Source of the DNA: Acidobacteriota bacterium
GTDB taxonomy: Bacteria > Acidobacteriota > Terriglobia > Bryobacterales > Bryobacteraceae
Reading direction: 5' to 3'
Assembly (NCBI GenBank): GCA_016871135.1
Contig: VFZQ01000359.1
Coordinates: 1 to 6,060 of the forward strand
DNA: 6,060 nt
The translations under genes were made by a program, and so were the position numbers. Positions 1-6,060 of this stretch are shown here, piece after piece (position 1 is the first letter of the stretch; the number at the start of each line of letters is the position of its first letter). The notes beneath the pieces were generated by a model that saw nothing but the letters and a program-made list of their open reading frames with translations, did no database searches and was not told where the DNA came from.

Positions 1-140
1 CACGAATCTCGACTGTCTGTTCTCTCGGCAGGCCCAGCGCGCTCAACTGAAAGCCGATACCCGTCAGCGCCGGCCCGGCGTCGTCATGCAAACGACGCGC
101 CGCGCTCCTGTTGGATGACGAGATCAGCCAGCCGCTGCAC
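1..140 (-). pseudogene. Sensor histidine kinase (HisKA_3 type), 5' part only, apparent frameshift
   Basis: Reading leftward, positions 91-2 encode LHDDAGPALTGIGF followed by QLSALGL. This is the phospho-acceptor H-box of NarL/DegS-type histidine kinases, with His at 88-86 as the expected autophosphorylation site. The gene leaves the window at position 1, so the ATPase domain cannot be seen. The H-box frame is open from 193 to 1 but has no ATG or GTG; its only candidate starts are CTG at 127 and TTG at 91. In another frame a GTG at 140, three bases after the transketolase stop, encodes VQRLADLVIQQER, the kind of helix that normally precedes an H-box, and then stops at 86-84. Joining the two needs a net one-base shift near 95-110, so I call a frameshift: sequencing error, pseudogene or recoding. 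An intact gene using a rare start is possible. The protein would have no N-terminal sensor domain, as in short soluble kinases. It is probably co-transcribed with the transketolase genes. Confidence 0.5.
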
Positions 141-143
141 GGC

Positions 144-1106
144 CTATTTACGGGCCAGCGCTTTGCGCGCCGTGACGGCGATATCGGCGCCGGTCATCTT
201 GTACTTCGTCATGACCTCTTCCGGCGTTCCGCTCTCGGCATAATAATTCCCCATGCCGTGAAACTCCATTACGCAAGGATGCGTTTCGCAAACCACCTGC
301 GCGACCTTTACGCCAAGGCCCGAATCAGTAAAGTGCTCCTCGGCGACAACGATGCAACCCGTGTTTTTCGCAGCTGCCGCAATCGCATCGCGATCGATCG
401 GCTTGATCGTATGAATGTCGATAACGCCCGCCGAAATGCCTTCACCGGCAAGAATATCGGCCGCTCGAATACACTCAGCCACTAACAACCCGGTGGCGAT
501 AAAGGTGATGTCCTTGCCTTCGATTAACTGGATCGCTTTGCCGATTTCGAACTTCTGCTCGGCCGTGTGTACGATAGGCGCTTTCACGCGTCCGGCGCGA
601 ATGAACACCGGCCCATCGTGATACGCCGCGGCTTTTACCAGCGCAGACATAGAGACTTCATCGGCCGGGCTGATCACGGTGAAACCAGCCAGCGAACACG
701 CCAAGCTAATGTCTTCCACCGACATCTGCGACGGCCCGTCTTCGCCGATCGAAATGCCGCTGTGCGTGCCGACAACATTGAGCGGCACTTGCGCATAGGC
801 GCAATTCACGCGCAACTGCTCAAAACCCTTGTTCAACACGAACGCCGAAAAACTCGACACAAACGCGATCTTTCCGCTCGAGGCCAAACCAGCGCCAATC
901 GAAACCATGTTCGCCTCGGCGATGCCGCAAGAGAAGAACCGATTCGGAAACTCCTTTGCGAACAGGTGCGTGAAAGTCGACTTCGACAGATCGGCGTCGC
1001 ATACAACCACGTTTGGATCGGCCTTTCCCAAATCGACGATCGCCTTGCCGAACGCCTCGCGTGTCGCCGCGCCCAACTTCAATTCAAACTTGGTGTTCAC
1101 GCTCAT
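144..1106 (-). CDS. Transketolase, C-terminal subunit (split transketolase)
   Basis: This 320-residue protein is the second half of a two-subunit, thiamine-diphosphate-dependent transketolase, which moves two-carbon ketol units between sugar phosphates in the cytoplasmic pentose phosphate pathway. Residues about 8-175 form the pyrimidine-binding domain. GIAEANM at 61-67 supplies Glu64, the glutamate expected to activate the cofactor, and THSGISIGEDGPSQ at 114-127 matches the phosphate/substrate loop of the family. Residues about 190-312 are the transketolase C-terminal domain, with DIHTIKPID at 230-238. The ATG start is supported by AGGAGA at 1119-1114, seven bases upstream, and by an ATGA overlap with the N-terminal subunit gene, which implies coupled translation at similar levels. 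Related families with the same fold are 1-deoxyxylulose-5-phosphate synthase and 2-oxoacid dehydrogenase E1 beta. The split layout and the partner's sequence favour transketolase, but the sugar substrate (for example a branched or non-phosphorylated sugar) cannot be settled from sequence. Confidence 0.93.
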   Translation of the reverse strand: MSVNTKFELKLGAATREAFGKAIVDLGKADPNVVVCDADLSKSTFTHLFAKEFPNRFFSCGIAEANMVSIGAGLASSGKIAFVSSFSAFVLNKGFEQLRVNCAYAQVPLNVVGTHSGISIGEDGPSQMSVEDISLACSLAGFTVISPADEVSMSALVKAAAYHDGPVFIRAGRVKAPIVHTAEQKFEIGKAIQLIEGKDITFIATGLLVAECIRAADILAGEGISAGVIDIHTIKPIDRDAIAAAAKNTGCIVVAEEHFTDSGLGVKVAQVVCETHPCVMEFHGMGNYYAESGTPEEVMTKYKMTGADIAVTARKALARK

Positions 1107-1927
1107 GCGCCGATCTCCTGGACTGCCTTTTCCACTTCTTCTTTGGTCGGAGCGACGCCATGGAACTTCGGATTGTTCTCCATGAACGAGACGCCCTTGC
1201 CTTTGATCGTGTGCGCGATCATCACCGTTGGCTTGCCCTTGGTGGCTGCCGCATCGGCAAACGCCTTTTGCAGCGCCGGGATATCATGACCGTCAACCTC
1301 GATCACGTTCCAGCCGAATCCACGCCACTTATCGGCCAGCGGTTCCAGCTCCATGATGTCCTTGACGAAGCCGTCCAACTGAATCTTGTTGTAATCGACG
1401 ATGGCGACGATGTTATCGACCTTGTGGAACGCGCCATACATCGCCGCTTCCCAGATCTGGCCTTCTTGAATTTCGCCGTCGCCCAACATCACGTAGACCC
1501 GCGTTGGCGAGTTATCGAGCCGCGCCGCTTCCGCCATTCCGAGACCGAGCGAAAGCCCTACGCCTAACGATCCCGTCGACGCTTCGAGCGCCGGAATAAA
1601 ACGCCGGTCCGGATGGCCCTGGTAAATCGATCCGATTCGCCGCAACGTGTTCAGCGGCTCGGCCGGAGTGTAACCGGCCTCTACGAAAACGCCATACAAC
1701 ACCGGCGCCGCGTGGCCCTTCGAAAGAATGAAGCGGTCCCGCTCGGCCCACGTCGGATTCGCCGGATCGTGCCGCATCACGTCGAAATACAGCGTCGTCA
1801 AAATTTCCACGGCCGACAACGAACCGCCTGGATGCCCGGATTTGGCCGCGCCGATCATCTCGACGATGTGGCGCCGGACCTTTTTGGCGATAGCTTGCAA
1901 CTCGCCAAGATTACTGGTCTTAGTCAT
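1103..1927 (-). CDS. Transketolase, N-terminal thiamine-diphosphate-binding subunit
   Basis: This 274-residue protein is the first half of the split transketolase and binds the diphosphate of the cofactor and Mg2+. The cofactor motif starts at GDGEIQEGQ (149-157) and ends at DYNKIQLDG (178-186), with Asp150 and Asn180 as the likely metal ligands. Other family signatures are SGHPGG at 30-35 (His32), KGHAA at 70-74 (His72), TGSLGVGLS at 118-126, and the KGKG loop at 242-245 with FHG at 255-257. These histidines match the catalytic set of full-length transketolases. The two subunits total 594 residues, against roughly 620-680 for a one-chain enzyme; this is typical of split versions in archaea and several bacterial phyla. 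The ATG at 1927 is preceded by AGGAAG, and the gene is first in its operon, divergent from the TPR gene 54 bases away. Functional only if it pairs with the downstream subunit. Confidence 0.94.
   Translation of the reverse strand: MTKTSNLGELQAIAKKVRRHIVEMIGAAKSGHPGGSLSAVEILTTLYFDVMRHDPANPTWAERDRFILSKGHAAPVLYGVFVEAGYTPAEPLNTLRRIGSIYQGHPDRRFIPALEASTGSLGVGLSLGLGMAEAARLDNSPTRVYVMLGDGEIQEGQIWEAAMYGAFHKVDNIVAIVDYNKIQLDGFVKDIMELEPLADKWRGFGWNVIEVDGHDIPALQKAFADAAATKGKPTVMIAHTIKGKGVSFMENNPKFHGVAPTKEEVEKAVQEIGA
1114..1119 (-). promoter_or_regulatory. Ribosome binding site of the transketolase C-terminal subunit
   Basis: AGGAGA on the minus strand lies seven bases before the ATG at 1106, inside the last codons of the N-terminal subunit gene. 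It is the strongest Shine-Dalgarno sequence in the window. With the ATGA overlap it fixes the start and suggests that the second subunit can both reinitiate and recruit ribosomes on its own. Confidence 0.75.
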
Positions 1928-1981
1928 AGATTCTTCCTAGAGTATCACCCATGCGGGCTATTCCTGAACTACCATAGAGCC
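1928..1981. other. Divergent intergenic spacer between transketolase operon and TPR gene
   Basis: These 54 bases separate the two divergent starts. Apart from the AGGAAG site serving the minus strand, I see no convincing -35/-10 pair, operator repeat or riboswitch. The spacer is too short for two full non-overlapping promoters plus leaders. The promoters therefore probably overlap back to back, or lie partly in the opposite gene's 5' coding region. The plus-strand gene has no clear Shine-Dalgarno sequence here. Confidence 0.5.
1933..1938 (-). promoter_or_regulatory. Ribosome binding site of the transketolase N-terminal subunit
   Basis: AGGAAG on the minus strand is five bases before the ATG at 1927. 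It supports this start and means that little of the 54-base divergent spacer is left for promoter elements of this operon. Confidence 0.65.
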
Positions 1982-3586
1982 ATGCGTACTGTTTTGCTCC
2001 TGTCGCTGGCTTCGGCCCTCGCCTTTAGCCAACCGGCCCCTCATTGTGTCGTTATTAGCGAGGGCGCTCCGCCTCTGCCCGCGAAGCTGCTGGAGGGCCA
2101 AGGACGCATCCAGTTCCCCATATCGACCAAGAGCCCAGAGGCACAGAAGTTTTTTGAGCAGGGCGTCGCGCAGATGCACTCTTTCTGGGCGCGCGAAGCC
2201 GAACGCAGCTTCCTGCAAGCCGCGCAACTCGACCCCGAAGCCCCGATGCCTTGGTGGGGTGTCGCCATGGTCGCCAGCGGAGATTTCCGCCCGCACTTCC
2301 AACTCGTCCGCGACAAACATCTCCCGGGCACGTTGCCTTCCACGCCCAATGGAAAGCGCGCCCTCTCGGCTGCTAAGCGCGCCCTCGAACTCGCCGGCAA
2401 AGCCACACCACTCGAAAAGCTCTACATCGATTCCATCTGGGCGCGCCGCAATCCCGAATCGAAGGATCAGGACGCCGACTACATCGCCGGCTTACGCAAA
2501 ATCGTCGCGGCCCACCCCAAGGAACTCGAAGCGCGCACGTACCTGGCGCTGCACTTGATGGACGGCTTCGTCCTCCCCGAAAAGAAGCCGCGCCCCGGGT
2601 CGATGGAAGCCGTCGAAATCCTTCGCGCCGTTGTTAACGAGGCGCCCGGACATCCTGGCGCCCATCACTACGTGATTCACGGCTGGGAAGGCTCTTCGTT
2701 CGCCAAGGACGCCTGGGATAGCTGCAAGCGCTACGCCGAACTGGTGCCCAACATCCCGCACGCGCTCCACATGCCCGGCCATATCTACGCGCAGACCGGA
2801 AAGCTCAAGGAGGCGCAGAACTCTTTCATCACCGCCGCCGATCTCGAGCGCAAGTACATGGCCGAGGACAAAGACTACGGCAACGGCCATCACGGTCACA
2901 ACGTGCACTTTCTGACTGTCGCGCTCACCGCCGACGGCCAGGCCGATCGCGCCGTCGACTTCGCCAAGGAACTCCTCGGTATCGCCGAAACCGACAAAGA
3001 AAAGAAGACGCCCGACGCCCACCGCACCGCCTTCCGCCAGGGCTATTTCTCCATGGTCCGCACACTCGTCTGGGCCGAGCGTTGGGACGACATTCTCGGC
3101 GGCAAACTGATCCCCGAGTTGACCACGCCCCGCGAGAAGTTCTGGCGCCACTGGGCGCGGTCGCTGGCTTTTTCGGCGAAGAAAGACACCGCCTCCGCCG
3201 CCGCCGAAATCGGTCTCATGCGTGAAGTGCAGCTCGGCTTCGACAAAATCGTCAAGCAGTCCCCGCCGCGTGAATTCGAAGTCGCGCTCATGGAAGCCGA
3301 TTCGTTCCTGAAAATCGCCAAGGGCGACTCGAAGCGCGGCTTAAAGGGCCTAAAATTAGCGTCCGAAGCCGAACGCGCGCTTCGCTACAATGAGCCTCCC
3401 ATCTACCCGCGCCCGATCGCTGAAGCCTGGGGCCTGGCCGCACAACGCTCGGGCGATCGCCGCCAAGCCGAGCGCGCCTTCCGCATCGCTCTCGATCAAT
3501 TCCCCGAAAGCCGCGCTGCGGTTGATGGCCTCAAGTCGGTACTCAGCAAACGGACCGAACCCATCCCCGCTGGCGGTGGCAACTAA
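1982..3586 (+). CDS. Exported tetratricopeptide-repeat protein with conserved histidine motifs
   Basis: This 534-residue protein has a short hydrophobic leader (residues 1-16, MRTVLLLSLASALAFS, likely cleaved just after), so it is probably exported. The mature part is almost all helical TPR-like repeats. One is clear at about 53-86 (EAQKFFEQG through AAQLDPEAPMPWWG), others at about 207-221, 240-287, 313-334 and 476-510; the last ends in AERAFRIALDQFP. Between the repeats are histidine-rich segments that I recognise as characteristic of a large uncharacterised TPR family: HPGAHHYVIHGWE (224-236), HALHMPGHIYAQTG (260-273) and GHHGHNVHF (302-310). TPR arrays usually bind protein partners; the histidines could instead bind a metal or form a structural core. 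The reading frame is open far upstream of 1982, but the signal-peptide-like start at 1982 and the divergent neighbour argue for this ATG. There is no strong ribosome site. Its 3' end overlaps the oxidoreductase start. No enzymatic function can be assigned. Confidence 0.85.
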   Translation: MRTVLLLSLASALAFSQPAPHCVVISEGAPPLPAKLLEGQGRIQFPISTKSPEAQKFFEQGVAQMHSFWAREAERSFLQAAQLDPEAPMPWWGVAMVASGDFRPHFQLVRDKHLPGTLPSTPNGKRALSAAKRALELAGKATPLEKLYIDSIWARRNPESKDQDADYIAGLRKIVAAHPKELEARTYLALHLMDGFVLPEKKPRPGSMEAVEILRAVVNEAPGHPGAHHYVIHGWEGSSFAKDAWDSCKRYAELVPNIPHALHMPGHIYAQTGKLKEAQNSFITAADLERKYMAEDKDYGNGHHGHNVHFLTVALTADGQADRAVDFAKELLGIAETDKEKKTPDAHRTAFRQGYFSMVRTLVWAERWDDILGGKLIPELTTPREKFWRHWARSLAFSAKKDTASAAAEIGLMREVQLGFDKIVKQSPPREFEVALMEADSFLKIAKGDSKRGLKGLKLASEAERALRYNEPPIYPRPIAEAWGLAAQRSGDRRQAERAFRIALDQFPESRAAVDGLKSVLSKRTEPIPAGGGN

Positions 3587-4538
3587 CCGAATCGCAATTG
3601 CCGGAGCCGGACTGGCCGGGTGCGCCGCCGCCATCGCCGCGCGCGCGGCCGGTGCCGAAGTTGTGATTTACGATCCCGCCCGGGCCGCCAAACACAAAGT
3701 CTGCGGCGAGTTTCTCACGCCGGAAATTGAACCGGTGCTGACGTCGCTCGGCCTCTGGGCCGAATTCGAAGGCCTGCGACCCGCTCGTATGTCTCGGATG
3801 CGGCTGATCTTCCACGGCCGCGCAGCGGAGAGCCAGTTCGAAACCCCCGCCTACGGCCTCAGCCGCATCGCGCTCGACGGCCTAATGAAGCGCGCCGCGC
3901 TCGCAACCGGCGCGGTTCACATCCCCGAACGGGCGCCTGCCGATTGCGCCATCCTCGCGCATGGCCGCACGCAGCCATCGAATGGTGATCGCATCTTCGG
4001 CTTCAAAGCCCATTTCACAGGTCCTGTTTCTGACGCCGTCGAGCTCTTTTTCTTCGACAAGGGCTACATCGGCGTCAACCCGGTTGAAAACGGGGTGACC
4101 AATGTCTGTGGACTGGCCTCCGAATCGCTGCTTCGCGATGTCGCCTTCGATCCAGACCGCCTCGCCAGCCGGCTGGATGGCCGCCTTTCCAATCTGCGCC
4201 GCTCGATGAACTGGCTCACCACCGGTCCGCTCGTCTATCACCGTACTGCAGACCCCTCCCGGTTTCTCAGCGGTGACGCCCTGCAGTTCGTCGATCCCTT
4301 CACCGGAACGGGAATGACCATCGCCCTCTGGACCGGAGCGCTGGCCGGGCGCATGGCCGCCGCCAACGAATCGCCGGCGAACTTCTACGGGCAGGCCATT
4401 CAAGCGCTCGACCGCCAGCGCGTTGTCTGCGCACTCCTCCGCCGCGCCCTCGCATGGACGCCCTCCAGCCGGATCGCCCCGCTCATTCCCCCCGCTTGGC
4501 TCTACGTTCTCACCCGTCCAAAATTAGAAAACCGGTGA
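3576..4538 (+). CDS. FAD-dependent oxidoreductase, geranylgeranyl reductase/FixC-like
   Basis: This 320-residue flavoprotein belongs to the p-hydroxybenzoate-hydroxylase-fold group that includes geranylgeranyl reductases and FixC. It starts with a Rossmann FAD-binding motif, GAGLAG at 10-15, in a beta-alpha-beta unit ending in the acidic IYDP at 31-34. CGEFLTPE at 43-50 is a signature of the subfamily. The segment after GDALQFVDPFTG (233-244) is the late FAD motif that contacts the ribityl chain. The middle motif reads ILAHGR (126-131), with His where many relatives have Asp. I chose GTG at 3576 because it puts the Rossmann strand at the usual distance from the N terminus, giving an 11-base overlap with the TPR stop. 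ATG at 3525 would add 17 unlikely residues. No strong ribosome site is visible, so coupling to the TPR gene is probable. Members act on polyprenyl, polyketide-like or quinone-type hydrophobic substrates; this one's substrate is unknown. It has no membrane helix and is likely cytoplasmic. Confidence 0.82.
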   Translation: MATNRIAIAGAGLAGCAAAIAARAAGAEVVIYDPARAAKHKVCGEFLTPEIEPVLTSLGLWAEFEGLRPARMSRMRLIFHGRAAESQFETPAYGLSRIALDGLMKRAALATGAVHIPERAPADCAILAHGRTQPSNGDRIFGFKAHFTGPVSDAVELFFFDKGYIGVNPVENGVTNVCGLASESLLRDVAFDPDRLASRLDGRLSNLRRSMNWLTTGPLVYHRTADPSRFLSGDALQFVDPFTGTGMTIALWTGALAGRMAAANESPANFYGQAIQALDRQRVVCALLRRALAWTPSSRIAPLIPPAWLYVLTRPKLENR

Positions 4539-4563
4539 GCACTCGGAGGATGATGCTCACCGG
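4520..4563 (-). terminator. Probable intrinsic terminator of the Nramp-like gene
   Basis: On the minus strand a perfect 10-bp stem (CCGGTGAGCA, loop of 12, TGCTCACCGG; arms 4563-4554 and 4541-4532) is followed at once by TTTTCTAATTTT (4531-4520). A GC-rich stem plus a T-rich tail is the classic Rho-independent form. It lies about 70 bases past the stop of the minus-strand transporter gene. On the plus strand the same stem has no T-tract after it, so it should work mainly in one direction. The left arm contains the TGA stop (4536-4538) of the convergent oxidoreductase. Confidence 0.7.
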
Positions 4564-4591
4564 CGGGTCGTCACTATCCGCTGCGGGCGGA

Positions 4592-4603
4592 TTGGTCGAC
4601 CAA
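4592..4603. repeat. 12-bp perfect palindrome in the convergent spacer
   Basis: TTGGTCGACCAA is a perfect palindrome between the two convergent stops. It could be a small protein-binding site or chance. With no loop it makes a poor hairpin, and no second copy is seen in the window. Confidence 0.35.
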
Positions 4604-4633
4604 ATCGTCGACGCGTTTGCGCCTAGCCCTATA

Positions 4634-6001
4634 CTACCCCCAAACGAGGAGAAATGTGTAGTACCCCATCATAAAAATTGTGAAAAGTGACGCAACCCAT
4701 AAGGCAAACGTCTCCCAAGCTGTAGGCAATACTGACTTAGGTAAGTGTTTTCGGCGAAGAAAAAGCGTACCCCCTGCGATCAGAGGCAGCATCATCGCTT
4801 GGCCAACTCCGCCGATCTTCACCATCCGGCTCGGATCGACCTTGAGAAAGTAAAGCGCTACCGGAATCAGACACAGGCCGACCACGAACCGCTTCCGCCA
4901 CATGACGCGCGTCGCATAATCGCCGCGGTCATAGGCACCGAGAAGCTGGGCCATATCGGCGTAGACGCGCGAGTTGGCGGCTGTCGCCGCGAAAATTGTA
5001 CCGTATAACGTCGCAATCGCTCCGGCGTAAAAGAAGTAAAGCGCCCATGGCCCCAGCGTCTCGGTGTACATCCTCGACAGCACGGCGATCATTTCATTGC
5101 CCTTCGGCAGCAGCCCCTGCGAGTGCAGAACGCCCGCGCCGAGCAGATAGAACGCCAGCGTCGCGACCGTGTAGATGATCATCGAAGCAATGATGTCGAC
5201 GTTCATCACTTTAATCCAGCCAAACGCCCGCGCCCGCCACGCCTCGGAGTCCTCTCGCGGCCCGGTGAACCGCGCATACCCCTTCTCGACGCACCAGTAC
5301 GGATACATAAACAACTCCGCCGCGCCGACTCCGGTAATGCCGAATACGGCCACCGCCGTCGTCAACCCTTCTCCCGGCAGCTTGAACAGAAATCCCTCCG
5401 CCAATTGCTGCCAAGAGAAATATTGCGGCTTGCTAGTCAACATCATCGCGCTCATGAAAGTGAGCATCGTGAACAGCCCAACTTTCAGTGTCGCCAGATG
5501 CTCGACGCGCTCATAACCCCCGCCTAACAGCAACCACAACGTCCCGACTAGCAGCACGCCCACCCACATGTCCATATTGAGCTGCGGCATGATCGTGACC
5601 AGTACCTGGGCCACGCCCGCGAACATCGCGCCGATCTGAAACATCGTAATCAGCACCATCAGCGCCCAGCACCAGACCACCCAACTCACACCGAGCCGTG
5701 GCCCGGGTACAAGGTCGAACGCCGCCAGCCCCGTCTTTCCGGTGGCGATCGTGAACCGCCCCATCTCGGACTGAATCGCCGGTTTCAAAAAGCAACTGAT
5801 GATGATGATCCACAGTGCGACGTAACCAACCTCGGCGCCAAGAACGGTCGTCGCAATCAGTTCTCCCGAGCCGACAATCGACGCCGCCAGAATCATTCCG
5901 GGCCCGATCCGTTTCATGATCGGGAGAAACTCACGCGGCGGATCGGCGACATCTTCAGTGTGGTACGCGTACGGGTCTTTCACAACTTGCTGTTGAGACA
6001 T
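4634..6001 (-). CDS. Nramp-family-like transporter lacking the canonical metal-site motifs
   Basis: This 455-residue membrane protein has about eleven predicted helices (roughly 32-52, 55-73, 104-136, 145-161, 167-188, 212-232, 262-290, 314-343, 370-387, 394-412, 428-454), as in Nramp/SLC11 Mn2+/Fe2+ importers of the LeuT fold. Supporting features are the IGPG entry to helix 1 (32-35), the GYERVEHL-type loop after helix 4, and a helix-10 Gln401 in GQAMMLPL, where Nramp proteins keep a glutamine. The helix-1 DPGN metal site is replaced by GSGE (44-47), and the helix-6 MPH motif by a segment with no Met or His (AAELF, 227-231). The ion is therefore probably not ordinary Mn2+/Fe2+. I prefer ATG at 6001, which gives a hydrophilic N terminus (DPY, then DPP before helix 1). 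GTG at 6037 would add 12 residues, and the frame stays open to the window edge. Neither start has a good ribosome site. A terminator follows at 4563-4520. Confidence 0.85.
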   Translation of the reverse strand: MSQQQVVKDPYAYHTEDVADPPREFLPIMKRIGPGMILAASIVGSGELIATTVLGAEVGYVALWIIIISCFLKPAIQSEMGRFTIATGKTGLAAFDLVPGPRLGVSWVVWCWALMVLITMFQIGAMFAGVAQVLVTIMPQLNMDMWVGVLLVGTLWLLLGGGYERVEHLATLKVGLFTMLTFMSAMMLTSKPQYFSWQQLAEGFLFKLPGEGLTTAVAVFGITGVGAAELFMYPYWCVEKGYARFTGPREDSEAWRARAFGWIKVMNVDIIASMIIYTVATLAFYLLGAGVLHSQGLLPKGNEMIAVLSRMYTETLGPWALYFFYAGAIATLYGTIFAATAANSRVYADMAQLLGAYDRGDYATRVMWRKRFVVGLCLIPVALYFLKVDPSRMVKIGGVGQAMMLPLIAGGTLFLRRKHLPKSVLPTAWETFALWVASLFTIFMMGYYTFLLVWG

Positions 6002-6060
6002 TCTCGTTACTGTATCGCGAATGAACTCGAATGTCACAGTTTTCCATCCGTTTCCGCTTT

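Noticed and set aside
567..1567. Long plus-strand open frames opposite the transketolase genes
   Set aside because: They are antisense shadows of clearly conserved genes; their translations are Arg/His-rich and low in recognisable domains, as expected from GC-rich third positions.
1613..1981. Upstream extension of the TPR gene frame to 1613
   Set aside because: It would run antisense through the whole start of the transketolase gene and hide the clear signal peptide that begins at 1982.
2492..3151. A 219-codon minus-strand open frame inside the TPR gene
   Set aside because: The plus-strand frame has the signal peptide and TPR/His motifs; the antisense product is Gly/Val-rich with no domain and no ribosome site.
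4454..4690. A small plus-strand open frame spanning the convergent spacer
   Set aside because: It overlaps the end of the oxidoreductase in another frame and the antisense end of the transporter; no domain, and a basic composition typical of a shadow.
6008..6037. Possible promoter on the minus strand (GTGACA, 15 bases, GATACA) before the transporter ATG at 6001
   Set aside because: The spacing is short and the -10 match is only three of six bases; the real upstream region lies outside the window.

Overview
The window is GC-rich, densely coded bacterial chromosome. It holds four complete protein-coding genes plus one partial, apparently frameshifted gene at the left edge. I see no tRNA, rRNA, CRISPR array, insertion sequence or phage gene. 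A secreted TPR protein with HPGA/HMPGH histidine motifs, a split transketolase and an Nramp-like transporter without the usual metal motif together suggest an Acidobacteriota member (Bryobacter/Solibacter type). That is inference from protein style, not a database match.

Left block (minus strand, about 1-1927): a two-gene split transketolase. The N-terminal thiamine-diphosphate subunit (1103-1927) is followed, through an ATGA overlap, by the C-terminal pyrimidine-binding/transketolase_C subunit (144-1106). Three bases after the second stop begins what looks like a HisKA_3-type sensor histidine kinase that runs off the left edge. Its start and its H-box lie in different frames.

Middle block (plus strand, 1982-4538): after a 54-bp divergent spacer comes a 534-residue exported TPR protein. 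Its last bases overlap the start of a 320-residue FAD-dependent oxidoreductase of the geranylgeranyl-reductase/FixC type, so the two are probably translationally coupled.

Right block (minus strand, 4634-6001): a convergent gene for an eleven-helix Nramp-fold transporter that lacks the canonical DPGN and MPH metal-binding motifs. Its likely intrinsic terminator lies inside the end of the oxidoreductase gene, so the two convergent transcripts should overlap at their 3' ends.

The genes form three transcription units with no obvious shared pathway: central carbon metabolism, an exported TPR protein with a flavoenzyme, and ion transport. I found no convincing new multi-gene system. The most interesting items are the motif-divergent Nramp protein, the frameshifted kinase start, and the histidine-rich TPR protein.
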